From Arthrobacter sp. MSA 4-2 (lineage in GTDB: Bacteria; Actinomycetota; Actinomycetes; Actinomycetales; Micrococcaceae): DNA of 64,000 nucleotides. The notes beneath the pieces were generated by a model, which searched no databases, was not told the origin of the DNA, and worked only from the letters and a program-made list of their open reading frames with translations. Below, piece after piece: positions 29,310 to 39,504 of this stretch; position 1 is the stretch's first letter, and every line of letters starts with the position of its first letter. The position numbers and the translations under genes were made by a program. The stretch covers positions 248,001 to 312,000 of the forward strand of contig NZ_JAEKGC010000002.1 of NCBI RefSeq assembly GCF_016405885.1, read 5' to 3'.

Positions 29310-29592
29310 TCCCGGGCCGACCGTCCGCCGAAAGCCGGGAGCTGAACGACCGTGGCGGTGCGTCCGTTGGTATCACCGTCGCCGCAGCGCGGCGGCAGAA
29401 GGACTGGGAGGGTACGGGGCATGGCACCATCCTCTCAAACCCGCCGCCCGCGGACCATTCGGCGGAACCGGCGGCCGGAGCGCAGGGTGCCGCCTTGAGG
29501 CGCCGGTATCGGTACGTCTAAGGTCAGCAGTAGGCCCGGAAGCCTGCGCCAAGGATCCGGAGAACGCACCCGCCCCGAGGAGACACCGCCCC

Positions 29593-30483
29593 ATGGCCGC
29601 AGAGCCCCGAACCGACCCCACGATCTCGCTGCTGTCCCTGCTCGACCTGAGCAGCGCCGACGGCGCGCAGACCGATGAGGACATTTTCGTTGGGACCTCG
29701 GCCCCCCAGCCGGGCAAGCGGGTGTTTGGCGGGCAGGTGCTGGGACAGTCGCTCATCGCGGCGATCCGGACCGTCGAGCCCACCCGGGAAGTGCACTCGA
29801 TGCACGCCTATTTCCTGCGGGCCGGCGACGCCGACCTGCCCATCACCTTCGGCGTGCAGCGCCTCCGTGACGGCAGGTCCTTCTCCGCCCGGCGCACGCA
29901 CGCCTACCAGGACGGAGTACCGATCCTTTCGATGATCGCTTCCTTCCAGGAACCCGACGAGGGCCTGAACCACCAAGACCCGATGCCTCTGGACGTGCCG
30001 GACCCGGAATCGCTGCCGAGCACCGCCGACCTGCTGGGCGGCTTCGACCACCCGGTGGCCCGGGCCTGGGCCTTCGACCGCCCCTTCGATGTCCGCCACC
30101 TCGACTCCCCGCTCTACGTCAGCAATGACGGCGTCCGCGAGCCGCGCAACGCCGTCTGGATGAAGACCTTCGGCCCGATGCCCGATGACGACGGGCTGCA
30201 CCGGGCTGCCCTGGCCTACGCGAGCGACTACACGCTGCTCGAGCCGATCCTGCGGCCGCACGGGCTGAGCTGGATCCACCCCGGAATGAGCGTGGCCAGC
30301 CTCGACCACGCCATGTGGTGGCACCGCCCGGTCCGGGTCGATAAATGGCTGCTGTATGTGCAGAGCTCCCCCAGCGCCTCGGGCGCCCGCGGGCTCGCCG
30401 CCGGGAAAATCTACAACCGGGCCGGGGACCTCGTGGCCAGCGTGGCGCAGGAGGGCATGGTCCGCGTCCCCCGGGAGGGCTGA
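29593..30483 (+). CDS. tesB: Acyl-CoA thioesterase II
   Basis: This 296-residue double hot-dog protein hydrolyses medium- and long-chain acyl-CoA. The first hot-dog shows FGGQVLGQSLIAAIRTV and HSMHAYFLRAGDADLPI; the second has the Asp/Thr/Gln triad region in SLDHAMWWHRP, LLYVQSSPSASGARGLA (Ser/Gln) and KIYNRAGDLVASVAQEG. The ATG at 29593 is chosen because AGGAGAC stands 13 bases upstream and the protein length then equals the family norm. A terminator closes the unit downstream. Confidence 0.92.
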   Translation: MAAEPRTDPTISLLSLLDLSSADGAQTDEDIFVGTSAPQPGKRVFGGQVLGQSLIAAIRTVEPTREVHSMHAYFLRAGDADLPITFGVQRLRDGRSFSARRTHAYQDGVPILSMIASFQEPDEGLNHQDPMPLDVPDPESLPSTADLLGGFDHPVARAWAFDRPFDVRHLDSPLYVSNDGVREPRNAVWMKTFGPMPDDDGLHRAALAYASDYTLLEPILRPHGLSWIHPGMSVASLDHAMWWHRPVRVDKWLLYVQSSPSASGARGLAAGKIYNRAGDLVASVAQEGMVRVPREG

Positions 30484-30566
30484 GCACCGCAGCTCGACAC
30501 GGCGGCCGCCCCGCTGCCGGCCCGGACGACGCTTCCGCCCTGACCGCACCGCGGCTCCCGGCACAA

Positions 30567-30606
30567 CGCAGAAGGACACGGACCGGACGGTCCGTGTCCT
30601 TCTGCG
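30567..30606. terminator. Strong hairpin terminator between tesB and ettA (convergent)
   Basis: CGCAGAAGGACACGGACC and its exact complement form an 18-bp stem with a GGAC loop. It lies between the 3' ends of convergent genes and could act in both directions, although T-runs are short. Confidence 0.75.
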
Positions 30607-30691
30607 ATAATGCTTCGTGCGGCCTGCCCTTTCAGGCCGACCGCGGCGCCGACCGGCCGGAGCCGGCCGGCGTCCGCCGCCGACCGTTGGC

Positions 30692-32374
<1,683 letters not shown>

Positions 32375-32438
32375 ACCACCAAGGCTAGTGCGTGGCACGG
32401 CATATCTCACATTCCGCGAATTGGTGCTCCATCCTGTA

Positions 32439-33026
32439 TCAGTGGGTGGCGCCGGCTTTCGTAGCTGACCTTCCTCCACGGTCTGCCAGATCGGCCTCCC
32501 CGCCTTCCGGCCCCTGTCCTTCGTCGGAGCCTTCTGCGGTGCCCATGTTGTCGGGCGCATCAAGGATTTGTCCGGTGGCAGGGTCGACGCCCTCCGGCAC
32601 CGCGTCATCCGTCCCGTCCCCGGGTTCCTGGGTCTTCTCGATATTCTCGGTATTTTCGGTCTTCTCCGCGGAACTCCTCCGGTACGCGGCGGTTCCCCAC
32701 ATCAGGTCGTGGCCCACGGACTCCGCGTCGATCTCCACCGAGGTTCCGGTCCGTCCGTCTTCCTTTGACCACGGACGTACCTTCAGCCGTCCGAAGACGA
32801 CGACCCGGTCGCCCTTCTTCAGGCTCGCCGAAGCATTCGTGGCGAGTTGGCGGAACATCGATACCGAGTACCAGTTCGTGTGCCCGTCGACCCAGGCCCC
32901 AGCCTCCCGGTCGTAACGCCGTTCGGTCGTACACATGCGGAACCCTGCGATCGGCAGGCCGCTGGGTGTGAGCGCCAGCCGCACCTCCGTGGCAACGTAT
33001 CCCCGCACCGTGATGGTCTCGTTCAT
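32439..33026 (-). CDS. ssb: Single-stranded DNA-binding protein, secondary paralogue
   Basis: This 195-residue protein has an N-terminal OB-fold (MNETITVRGYVATEVRL, YDREAGAWVDGHTNWYSV, LKKGDRVVVFGRLKVRPW) and an acidic low-complexity tail. The tail ends GGRSATKAGATH and lacks the DDDIPF-type tip through which SSBs bind partner proteins, so this is probably not the housekeeping SSB. Such secondary SSBs are common in actinobacteria. The ATG at 33026 is the family start. It lies 64 bases upstream of ettA on the same strand. Confidence 0.85.
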   Translation of the reverse strand: MNETITVRGYVATEVRLALTPSGLPIAGFRMCTTERRYDREAGAWVDGHTNWYSVSMFRQLATNASASLKKGDRVVVFGRLKVRPWSKEDGRTGTSVEIDAESVGHDLMWGTAAYRRSSAEKTENTENIEKTQEPGDGTDDAVPEGVDPATGQILDAPDNMGTAEGSDEGQGPEGGEADLADRGGRSATKAGATH

Positions 33027-33236
33027 CGCTGTTCCTTCCGCCCGGAATCTCCCGGGCCAGCAGAGCGCCGGCCCTGGTGCAAGTCTCCCCAGAACCATGC
33101 GGGGCCGACCGGGGCAGGCCGCGTATGTGGACATCCGTGGGGCACGGGCTCTCCCCTGGGCTGGCTTTTCCCAGCGCACCCGGGCCCGGCACCGGAAGTT
33201 AGCATGGGGAAACACCCGAGCTGGAAAGGGGACACT

Positions 33237-33956
33237 ATGGCTGGACGAACCCACAGAACCGGAATCCTGCCCGCTGCAGGAGCCGCCGCGGCAATGGCAC
33301 TGATCGCCTTTCAAGCCGCGCTTCGACGGCGGGCTGCCCGCCGCAGGGCCGCCCGCCGGGCTTCGGTCGCCCTGCCCGCCGGCACGGGAATAGCCAGCAC
33401 CCGCACGGCCGCCGCGGGTGCGGCCGCCCGCACCATCGGCATCCTCTCGGACTCCCATGCCCACGGGAAACATTCGTGGTGGCGCCAGACGGTCGTTGCG
33501 GGCACCGTGCCCGGACTTCGGCTCGGGCCCTATGAATCCCACCCCGGGGCGCAGACAGTGGGTCTGGTCGACCGCCTCGATGCGGCGGTCCGCCAGGCGG
33601 ACCTGGTGGTGGTGCAGGCCGGAACCAACGACATCCGAAAGGGACGGTCCCCCGAACAGGCCGCCGAGGGCGTGCGCGTGCTGTGGGACGGCATCACCGC
33701 ACGCGGCGCCGCGCCCATCGCTGCCCTCGTGCCGCCGTCGGAAACGCAGCCCGCCCTCGCCGTCGAGCTGAACCGGCTGCTCAGGACTGCCGCGGAGGCC
33801 CGGGGCATGCCCCTGCTCGATGTCTACACCCCGGTGGCGGCGGCCGACGGGTCGTGGCGCGCCGGACTCAGCAACGATGGGATCCACTCCAACCGGAAGG
33901 GCTCGGACCTGCTGGCGGAAGCTGCCCGGGGTCAGCTGGCCGGCCTGACGAACTGA
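33237..33956 (+). CDS. SGNH-family hydrolase, probably membrane-anchored or exported
   Basis: This 239-residue protein has an N-terminal hydrophobic stretch (ILPAAGAAAAMALIAFQAAL) followed by a dense Arg/Ala block, then an SGNH/GDSL hydrolase domain. The catalytic blocks are GILSDSHAHG (Ser in the block I position), VVVQAGTND (Asn, block III) and SNDGIHSNRKG (Asp-x2-His, block V). Substrates may be esters or acylated carbohydrates; none can be named. The ATG at 33237 follows AAAGGGGA; another ATG 11 codons upstream is possible. The Arg-rich block after the hydrophobic segment would fix the helix with its C-terminal side in the cytosol, so the topology is uncertain. Confidence 0.72.
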   Translation: MAGRTHRTGILPAAGAAAAMALIAFQAALRRRAARRRAARRASVALPAGTGIASTRTAAAGAAARTIGILSDSHAHGKHSWWRQTVVAGTVPGLRLGPYESHPGAQTVGLVDRLDAAVRQADLVVVQAGTNDIRKGRSPEQAAEGVRVLWDGITARGAAPIAALVPPSETQPALAVELNRLLRTAAEARGMPLLDVYTPVAAADGSWRAGLSNDGIHSNRKGSDLLAEAARGQLAGLTN

Positions 33957-34002
33957 ATCCTGCAGGCTACGGCAGGCAGCTAGGCCGCAGTGGTCGGACC
34001 GC

Positions 34003-34102
34003 GCTGACGGCTGGACCGCGCTGACGGACAGCGGCTGACGGACCGCGCTGACGGACAGCGGCTGACGGACAGCGGCTGACGGACAGCGGCTGACGGACAG
34101 CG
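34003..34102. repeat. 14-bp tandem repeat array
   Basis: GCTGACGGACAGCG occurs in five exact copies (from 34020, 34047, 34061, 34075 and 34089), with one 13-base variant and one degenerate 17-base unit at the left. It is non-coding and lies between the SGNH hydrolase and the tRNA-Arg terminator. Nothing else is seen in 33957-34128. Confidence 0.85.
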
Positions 34103-34128
34103 GCCGGCGTTGTGGCCCGACATTAACG

Positions 34129-34170
34129 AAAAGCGGCCCGACCGGACGAACGCCCGGTCGGGCCGCTTTC
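34129..34170 (-). terminator. Terminator of tRNA-Arg
   Basis: AAAGCGGCCCGACCGG and CCGGTCGGGCCGCTTT form a 16-bp stem; on the minus strand the 3' flank is T-rich. It lies just past the tRNA 3' end. Confidence 0.8.
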
Positions 34171-34175
34171 TTGAG

Positions 34176-34248
34176 TGCCCCCGGCAGGATTCGAACCTGC
34201 GACCAGAGGATTAGAAGGCCCCTGCTCTATCCCCTGAGCTACGGAGGC
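34176..34248 (-). tRNA. tRNA-Arg (TCT anticodon)
   Basis: The minus strand shows acceptor GCCTCCG/CGGGGGC (one G-T pair), D-arm GCTCAGGGGATAGAGC, anticodon loop CTTCTAA with TCT, and T-arm GGTTCGAATCC. CCA is not encoded. The last anticodon-stem pair next to the loop looks mismatched. Confidence 0.92.
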
Positions 34249-34320
34249 ATCACAGCCAGTTTACTATGCGGGGCGCGACCCTCCGGAGAGATTCGGCGCC
34301 GGAGGGTTCCGCAGCCGGAC

Positions 34321-34737
34321 CTAGTCGGTGGGTCCGAAGGAAACCTTCAACTCGAGCCGGTGCTGGCCGTCAGGGTCCTGCGAGTAGGTGGCCTTGCCCG
34401 AGATTCCCGCGAGTCCATCGGTTCCCGAGCCCGGAACGATGTGCCCGGAGGCGGCGGCCTCGGAGCCTTCCGCCACGCCCCAGTGCTGCACGGTCATTGA
34501 GCCGGATCGTCCGCTCACGTACCCGGTGAACTGCTCGGAGGCAACGTATCCAGCACCGACGTTATTGCCCGCCATGAGCAGTTCGGCGGTGCTCGTGCCG
34601 GAGATCTCCCCGGTGAACACCTTTACGGCCCGCACCCGGGACAATTCGCAGCTGCTCCCCTGCACGTCGTAGGGCTGAGGGTCCCATTCGGTGATCTCAT
34701 ATTCGCCGCGGAACAGGGTTTCTTCGAATTCGGTCAT
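34321..34737 (-). CDS. DUF3224 family protein
   Basis: This 138-residue protein fits the DUF3224 family, small beta-barrel proteins (allene-oxide-cyclase-like fold) of unknown function. Features are the alternating strands VRAVKVFTGEISGTSTAELLMAG, YVASEQFTGYVSGRSGSMTVQHWG, the central IVPGSGTDGLAGISGKATYSQ, and the terminal HRLELKVSF. There is no signal peptide. It stands alone between tRNA-Arg and the mannosyltransferase gene. Confidence 0.8.
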   Translation of the reverse strand: MTEFEETLFRGEYEITEWDPQPYDVQGSSCELSRVRAVKVFTGEISGTSTAELLMAGNNVGAGYVASEQFTGYVSGRSGSMTVQHWGVAEGSEAAASGHIVPGSGTDGLAGISGKATYSQDPDGQHRLELKVSFGPTD

Positions 34738-34830
34738 CCTTCAAGTATCACCGCTGATGACGGTGACCGCATGCCGGAGGATGTCGGCGCAGACCGGTCG
34801 GGGTCCAACCGGACCCGGAATCCGCTGGCC

Positions 34831-36351
34831 TCAGCGCAGCATTCCCGGCCGGCGGGGCCGGAACCGCCGGCGGAAGAGAACCTTGGTGCGCGGGTCGAGG
34901 AAGACGAGGTACAGGGCGAAGGCGAAGGCCACCACGGCGGCGATCTGGCGTGCCACCGTCAGGCTGAGCTCGAAGTAGGGGAAGATGTCCAGCTGGTCCG
35001 AAATGGCGTAGATCATGAAGAAGGAGACGGTGAAGTACAGGGTCTTCACCTGCCAGTCCTCGCGGATCCCTGTCACGGCAAACAGTGGGATGAGCCACAC
35101 CACGTACCAGGACTGGATGATGGGCGCCAGGAGGACGACGGCGGCGAGCGCCAGGGCCAGCCTGCGCACGAGGCGCGCATGGCTGCCGATGAAGATCTGG
35201 TGGGCGATGATGGCCAGCGAGGCGACCCGCGCCGCCTTGTGCACGAGGTCGGCCAGGAACCACCCGTCCAGCCCGAGGGCTCCGGCGAGGGTGGCGACCA
35301 CCAGCCCGAGGTAGCCGATCGGTGCGTACCAGATCCAGATGCTCCCCGGTGTGCTCAGCGCCCCCACCCAGCCGAAGCCGAACCCGTTGATCAGCCCCAG
35401 AATCCACAGCAGGCCAAGCGACAGTCCCGCGGTCATGCCCCAGTAGGCGAACTTGCGCTTCCAGGACGCTCCCTTGCCTGCCCACATCAGTCCGATGAAC
35501 GGCAGGAAGAGAAGGGTGATGGGTTTGATGGCGACCGAGAGGGTCACCAGGAGGATGCCCCAGAGCGGGCGGCGAACCGCGGCGAGGTACAGGCCGGCGA
35601 GCGCCAGGCCCAGCATCAGCGCATCGTTGTGGATCGAGGCGACGAAGTTTGTCAGGAACAGCGGGTTCGCCGCGGTCAGCCACAGGGCGCGGTTCGCGTT
35701 GATGCCGTGAAGCGCCGCAAGTTTGGGCACCATCACCACACACAGCGCCACCCCGGCCAGCGCGATCACGCGGAAGAGGATGATGGAGAAGTCGGGCTGC
35801 CCACCGGTGATACGGACCACCAGCTCCTCGAGCCAGAGAAACACCGGCCCGTAGGGGGTGGGGCTCTGGGCCCAGAGGTCGTCGGCGCCGATCTGCAGGT
35901 AGTTCGAGATCTGCGAATAGCCGTCTCGATACGGATTGAGGCCGGCGACCATCACCTGCCCCTGGGCGATGTACGCGAAGACGTCCCGGCTGAACAACGG
36001 GAGCGCCACCGCCATCGGCGCCGCCCAGGCGATGACGGCCTTGAGCACGTAGGGGCGCGTCTCCGGCCCCCAGCCGTGCAGGCGCTGCCCGAGGCGCAGC
36101 CAGGACCGGACGAGCAGCATCCCGCCCACAGCCAGGACCAGCACCGACACCAGGGCGCCGGCGGGTTCGAACCTCAGCCAGATGATCAGCGGGATCCGCC
36201 GCAGTTCGACCGATGCCAGGGAGAGCCACCCAACCCCGAGGGATCCGGCCCACATCATCAGTGAACCGATGAAGCCCTGGAGGATCGCCGTGTTCGGCCG
36301 GTCGACGCGCGGCGTCGATGAGGGCTCAGTCACTGGGACCTGGGCGGTCAT
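34831..36351 (-). CDS. Polyprenol-phosphomannose-dependent alpha-1,6-mannosyltransferase (MptB-like)
   Basis: This 506-residue integral membrane protein has about 12-13 hydrophobic helices and fits the GT-C-type MptB/MptA family that elongates the alpha-1,6-mannan core of lipomannan in actinobacteria, using polyprenyl-phosphate mannose outside the membrane. The first extracellular loop contains FSRDVFAYIAQGQVMVAGLNPY (the Asp-containing GT-C motif), followed by SPTPYGPVFLWLEELV. The last residues are Arg-rich (LFRRRFRPRRPG), as expected for a cytosolic tail. The gene is monocistronic. The exact acceptor glycan cannot be inferred. Confidence 0.82.
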   Translation of the reverse strand: MTAQVPVTEPSSTPRVDRPNTAILQGFIGSLMMWAGSLGVGWLSLASVELRRIPLIIWLRFEPAGALVSVLVLAVGGMLLVRSWLRLGQRLHGWGPETRPYVLKAVIAWAAPMAVALPLFSRDVFAYIAQGQVMVAGLNPYRDGYSQISNYLQIGADDLWAQSPTPYGPVFLWLEELVVRITGGQPDFSIILFRVIALAGVALCVVMVPKLAALHGINANRALWLTAANPLFLTNFVASIHNDALMLGLALAGLYLAAVRRPLWGILLVTLSVAIKPITLLFLPFIGLMWAGKGASWKRKFAYWGMTAGLSLGLLWILGLINGFGFGWVGALSTPGSIWIWYAPIGYLGLVVATLAGALGLDGWFLADLVHKAARVASLAIIAHQIFIGSHARLVRRLALALAAVVLLAPIIQSWYVVWLIPLFAVTGIREDWQVKTLYFTVSFFMIYAISDQLDIFPYFELSLTVARQIAAVVAFAFALYLVFLDPRTKVLFRRRFRPRRPGMLR

Positions 36352-36676
36352 CTACGGGTATCCAATCGTTGGTCGGCACTGGCGGGACTGGGCGCACCAC
36401 TACCCTCGGTCGGCAGCACCGGATCGGACGACGGAGCGGAACGACCGGGCACCCGGTGGTTCCCGATATGCGGATCGAGCGGCCCGAGGTTCCGGGACGG
36501 CCGGCCGCGGGGATTCCGCCCAGACTGCCTCGATATTAGCACCGGCGCAGCACGGCCCGGCCCCGCCGACGCCGTCATCTGACCCGCCGGGGACCCCTGC
36601 AACCGCCGCGGAATACTCCCGGCCGGAGCCGCCCAACCGCCGCGGACGGACTGCGTCAGCGCGGTACATTGGTCGG
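36352..36676. other. Divergent intergenic region mptB-like / orn
   Basis: These 325 bases separate the divergent mannosyltransferase and orn genes. Apart from the -10 box of orn at the right end I see no gene, repeat or hairpin that stands out. Short frames here lack ribosome binding sites and family resemblance. Confidence 0.5.
36665..36670 (+). promoter_or_regulatory. -10 box of a leaderless orn promoter
   Basis: TACATT lies six bases upstream of the GTG start, with no Shine-Dalgarno sequence between. Confidence 0.45.
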
Positions 36677-37279
36677 GTGCCAATCTCAAATGAACACATC
36701 GTCTGGATCGACTGCGAAATGACCGGCCTCAACCTCGAGGCCGATGCCCTCATCGAGGTGGCGGTCCTGGTTACCGATTCGGAACTGAACGTCCTGGGTG
36801 ACGGCGTCGACGTCGTCATCGCTCCGGACCCGGCAGCCCTGGCCCAGATGGGAGAATTCGTCCGCACCATGCACACCACCTCCGGCCTGCTGGAGGAGCT
36901 TCCCCAGGGGATGTCCATGGAGGAGGCGGAGGAGAAGGTGCTCGCGTACATCCAGGAATGGGTGGCGGAGCCGCGCAAGGCCCAGCTGGCGGGCAACTCG
37001 GTCGGGACTGACCGCAACTTCCTTGCTCGGGACATGCCCCGGGTCATCGAGCACCTCCACTACCGGATCATCGACGTCTCGACGATCAAGGAACTGGCAC
37101 GCCGGTGGTTCACCCGCGCCTACTTCCAGGCCCCGGCCAAACTGGGCGGACACCGGGCGCTGGGAGACATCCAGGACTCGATCCGTGAGCTTCGCTACTA
37201 CCGGCGGGCGGTGTTCGTGCCGAGTCCGGGCCCGGATTCGGCGGCGAGCAAGGCCCTGGCGCAGGAACTGGACGCCTGA
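36677..37279 (+). CDS. orn: Oligoribonuclease
   Basis: This 200-residue DEDDh exonuclease degrades 2-5-nt RNAs, and in actinobacteria also pGpG-type dinucleotides. The motifs are WIDCEMTGLNLEADALIE (Exo I), AGNSVGTDRNFLARDMP (Exo II) and GGHRALGDIQDSIRELRYY (Exo III). The GTG at 36677 gives the conserved N-terminus; the frame upstream is unconserved. About 20 extra residues at the C-terminus exceed the E. coli length. tRNA-His follows 146 bases downstream. Confidence 0.95.
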   Translation: MPISNEHIVWIDCEMTGLNLEADALIEVAVLVTDSELNVLGDGVDVVIAPDPAALAQMGEFVRTMHTTSGLLEELPQGMSMEEAEEKVLAYIQEWVAEPRKAQLAGNSVGTDRNFLARDMPRVIEHLHYRIIDVSTIKELARRWFTRAYFQAPAKLGGHRALGDIQDSIRELRYYRRAVFVPSPGPDSAASKALAQELDA

Positions 37280-37424
37280 TTCGCCGCGCCGGGTGCCCGG
37301 TCTGCCGCGCTGGAACGGGCGGTGGCAAAAGCATCCGAAAAAGTGTGTAAACTTGTTTCCGCTGCCTTTAGCGAATCGATCCAAGGCCGGGTGCAGACCG
37401 GGCCGGGGAACGAAAAGGCTGCAT

Positions 37425-37498
37425 GGTGGGTATAGCTCAGTTGGCAGAGCGCCTGGTTGTGGTCCAGGAGGTCGCGGGTTCAACCCCCGTTACTCACC
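37425..37498 (+). tRNA. tRNA-His (GTG anticodon)
   Basis: The acceptor is GTGGGTA/TACTCAC with an extra G at position -1, as expected for tRNA-His. The anticodon loop TTGTGGT contains GTG, the D-arm is GCTCAGTTGGCAGAGC and the T-arm GGTTCAACCCC. CCA is not encoded. Confidence 0.94.
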
Positions 37499-37526
37499 CG
37501 AAGAGGCCGGTCGATTCAATGGCCGG

Positions 37527-37572
37527 CACAACGAGCCGCCTCGGAGATCCTCCGGGGCGGCAGTTGTTTTTT
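37527..37572 (+). terminator. Terminator after tRNA-His
   Basis: ACAACGAGCCGCCTCGGAG pairs imperfectly with CTCCGGGGCGGCAGTTGT around ATC, followed by TTTTT. Confidence 0.8.
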
Positions 37573-37629
37573 CAGGGCTTTGCCGGCCGGTGAAGGAACC
37601 GAGCCATTGACACCGCTGAGGAGTGCCGC

Positions 37630-38784
37630 ATGGAGCGCCGAGTGTTCGAAGAAGATCACGAGCTATTCCGCGAAGTTGCCCGCGAGTTCAACGTCCGGGA
37701 GGTCGCCCCGCATTACGCGGAGTGGGACAGGGAACACCGCATGCCGCGACGGCTGTGGGAAGCCGCCGGCGAGCAGGGCCTGCTCGGGATGGCCGTGCCC
37801 GAGGAGTTCGGCGGGGCCGGAATGTCCGACTACCGGTTCCGGGCCGTCCTCGATGAGGAGTTCGCACGGAGCAACCACCTCGCCGTCGGCCTCGCCTTCC
37901 ACCTCCACGACGACATGGTCCTGCCGCATCTGCTGGCCTACGGTTCCGATGACCTCAAGGAGCGCTGGCTGCCCGCCATGGTCTCCGGCGAAATGGTCAC
38001 CTCGGTCGCGTGGACGGAACCTGGCGCCGGCAGCGACCTGCGCGGGATCCGCACCAAGGCAGTCCGCGACGGCGACGACTGGCTGCTGAGCGGGCAGAAG
38101 ACGTTCATCGGCAACGGCATCACCGGTGATGCCTCGCTCGTGCTCGCTCGCACCGACGGCGGGAGCGGCCGCGGCGCCAGCGACTCCTTCACGCTGTTCA
38201 TGGTGGAGAAGACCGAGGGCTACTCGACCGGCCGCCAGCTGGACAAGATGGGCCTGAAGGCCTCGGACACCGCCGAACTGTTCTTCGACAACGTGCGGGT
38301 GCCCGGCAACAACGTGGTGGGCGAGGTCGGCTCGGGACTGCGCTACAGCATCGAGCAGCTCCCCCAGGGCCGGCTGGGCATCGCGGTGGCGTCGGCCGCC
38401 GTCGCCCGCGCCATCTACACCCAGACGCTCGCCTACACGCGTGAACGCAACGCGTTCGGTGAACGGATCCTGGACTTCCAGAACACCCGGTTCGAACTCG
38501 CCGACATCCTTACCGAGGTCGAGGTCACCGAGACCTACGTGGATTCTGCCATGATGGCCTTCAACGAGGGCAGGCTCGACGCCGTCTCCGCCGCCCGGGT
38601 CAAGCTCTGGGCCAGTGAGCGGGTCAAGTCCATCACCGACCGCTGCCTCCAGCTGCACGGCGGGTACGGCTACATCCTTGAGTACCCCGTGTCGCAGGCA
38701 TTCCTCGCCGCACGCCTGCTGACCATCTTCGGCGGCACGAGCGAGATCATGCGCGAGACCGTGGGCCGCTCGATCGCCGGCTAG
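37630..38784 (+). CDS. Acyl-CoA dehydrogenase
   Basis: This 384-residue flavoenzyme catalyses alpha,beta-dehydrogenation of acyl-CoA in beta-oxidation or amino-acid degradation. It shows the family segments VAWTEPGAGSDLRGI and TFIGNGITGDA (FAD and substrate contacts), KMGLKASDTAELFFDNVRVP, RLGIAVASAAVARAIYTQ, and the C-terminal LQLHGGYGYILEYPV and IFGGTSEIMRE. The last of these matches the long-chain type. The N-terminus EEDHELFREVAREF is conserved, so the ATG at 37630 is secure. It stands alone; def follows after 65 bases. Confidence 0.92.
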   Translation: MERRVFEEDHELFREVAREFNVREVAPHYAEWDREHRMPRRLWEAAGEQGLLGMAVPEEFGGAGMSDYRFRAVLDEEFARSNHLAVGLAFHLHDDMVLPHLLAYGSDDLKERWLPAMVSGEMVTSVAWTEPGAGSDLRGIRTKAVRDGDDWLLSGQKTFIGNGITGDASLVLARTDGGSGRGASDSFTLFMVEKTEGYSTGRQLDKMGLKASDTAELFFDNVRVPGNNVVGEVGSGLRYSIEQLPQGRLGIAVASAAVARAIYTQTLAYTRERNAFGERILDFQNTRFELADILTEVEVTETYVDSAMMAFNEGRLDAVSAARVKLWASERVKSITDRCLQLHGGYGYILEYPVSQAFLAARLLTIFGGTSEIMRETVGRSIAG

Positions 38785-38849
38785 CGGCAGCGCCACGTCA
38801 ACATCCCGGGAGGCCCCTGGCCGTCCTCCCGGCACCACCGGAAGGACCC

Positions 38850-39422
38850 ATGGCTGTTCACCCAGTGACCATCGTCGGAGACCCCGTCCTGCACCGCAGG
38901 GCGGCCGAGGTCGAGACGTTCGACGACGAGCTCCGTGCCCTGATCGCCGACATGTTCGAGACCATGGACAAGGCGAACGGCGTCGGGCTCGCCGCCCCGC
39001 AGATCGGTGTGGGCCTGCGCATTTTCGTGTACGGCATGGCCAACGACGATGGCGTGCCGCCGCGCGGCGTCCTGGTCAACCCCACGCTGGTCACCTCCAA
39101 GATCTCGGGCGCCGAGCCGGACCCCGAGGAGGAGTCCGAGGGGTGCCTGTCGGTGCCCGGCGAGGCCTATCCGCTGAAGCGGGCCGAATGGGTGAAGGTT
39201 ACCGGTCTCGACGGCGACGGGAAACCGGTCGAGTTCGAGGCCACCGGCTGGTTCGCCCGCTGCATGCAGCACGAGTACGACCACCTCGACGGGAAGCTGT
39301 ATGTGGACCGGCTCAACGCACGCCAGGGCCGCAAGGCCAAGAAGGCGGTGAAGGCCCAAGGGTGGGGCGTTCCGGGCCTCACCTGGCTGCCGGGCGTCGA
39401 CCCGGATCCGTTCGGCCACTGA
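38850..39422 (+). CDS. def: Peptide deformylase
   Basis: This 190-residue metalloenzyme removes formyl groups from nascent proteins. The three motifs are present: GVGLAAPQIGV, EGCLSVPGEA (metal Cys) and QHEYDHLDGKL (two metal His and catalytic Glu). The length is normal for the actinobacterial type. Spacing behind the acyl-CoA dehydrogenase allows cotranscription, with AAGGA upstream of the ATG. Confidence 0.95.
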   Translation: MAVHPVTIVGDPVLHRRAAEVETFDDELRALIADMFETMDKANGVGLAAPQIGVGLRIFVYGMANDDGVPPRGVLVNPTLVTSKISGAEPDPEEESEGCLSVPGEAYPLKRAEWVKVTGLDGDGKPVEFEATGWFARCMQHEYDHLDGKLYVDRLNARQGRKAKKAVKAQGWGVPGLTWLPGVDPDPFGH

Positions 39423-39504
39423 CGTACCGCCCCACGCACAAGCCGGCTGCCGCCCCGCGGTGGCCGTAGTCAGGGTGCTTGGGCGCAGTCAGAGTTGGGC
39501 TCGG

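Noticed and set aside
34003-34102. CRISPR-like array
   Set aside because: The 14-bp units are directly adjacent without unique spacers and there are no cas genes, so it is a simple tandem repeat.
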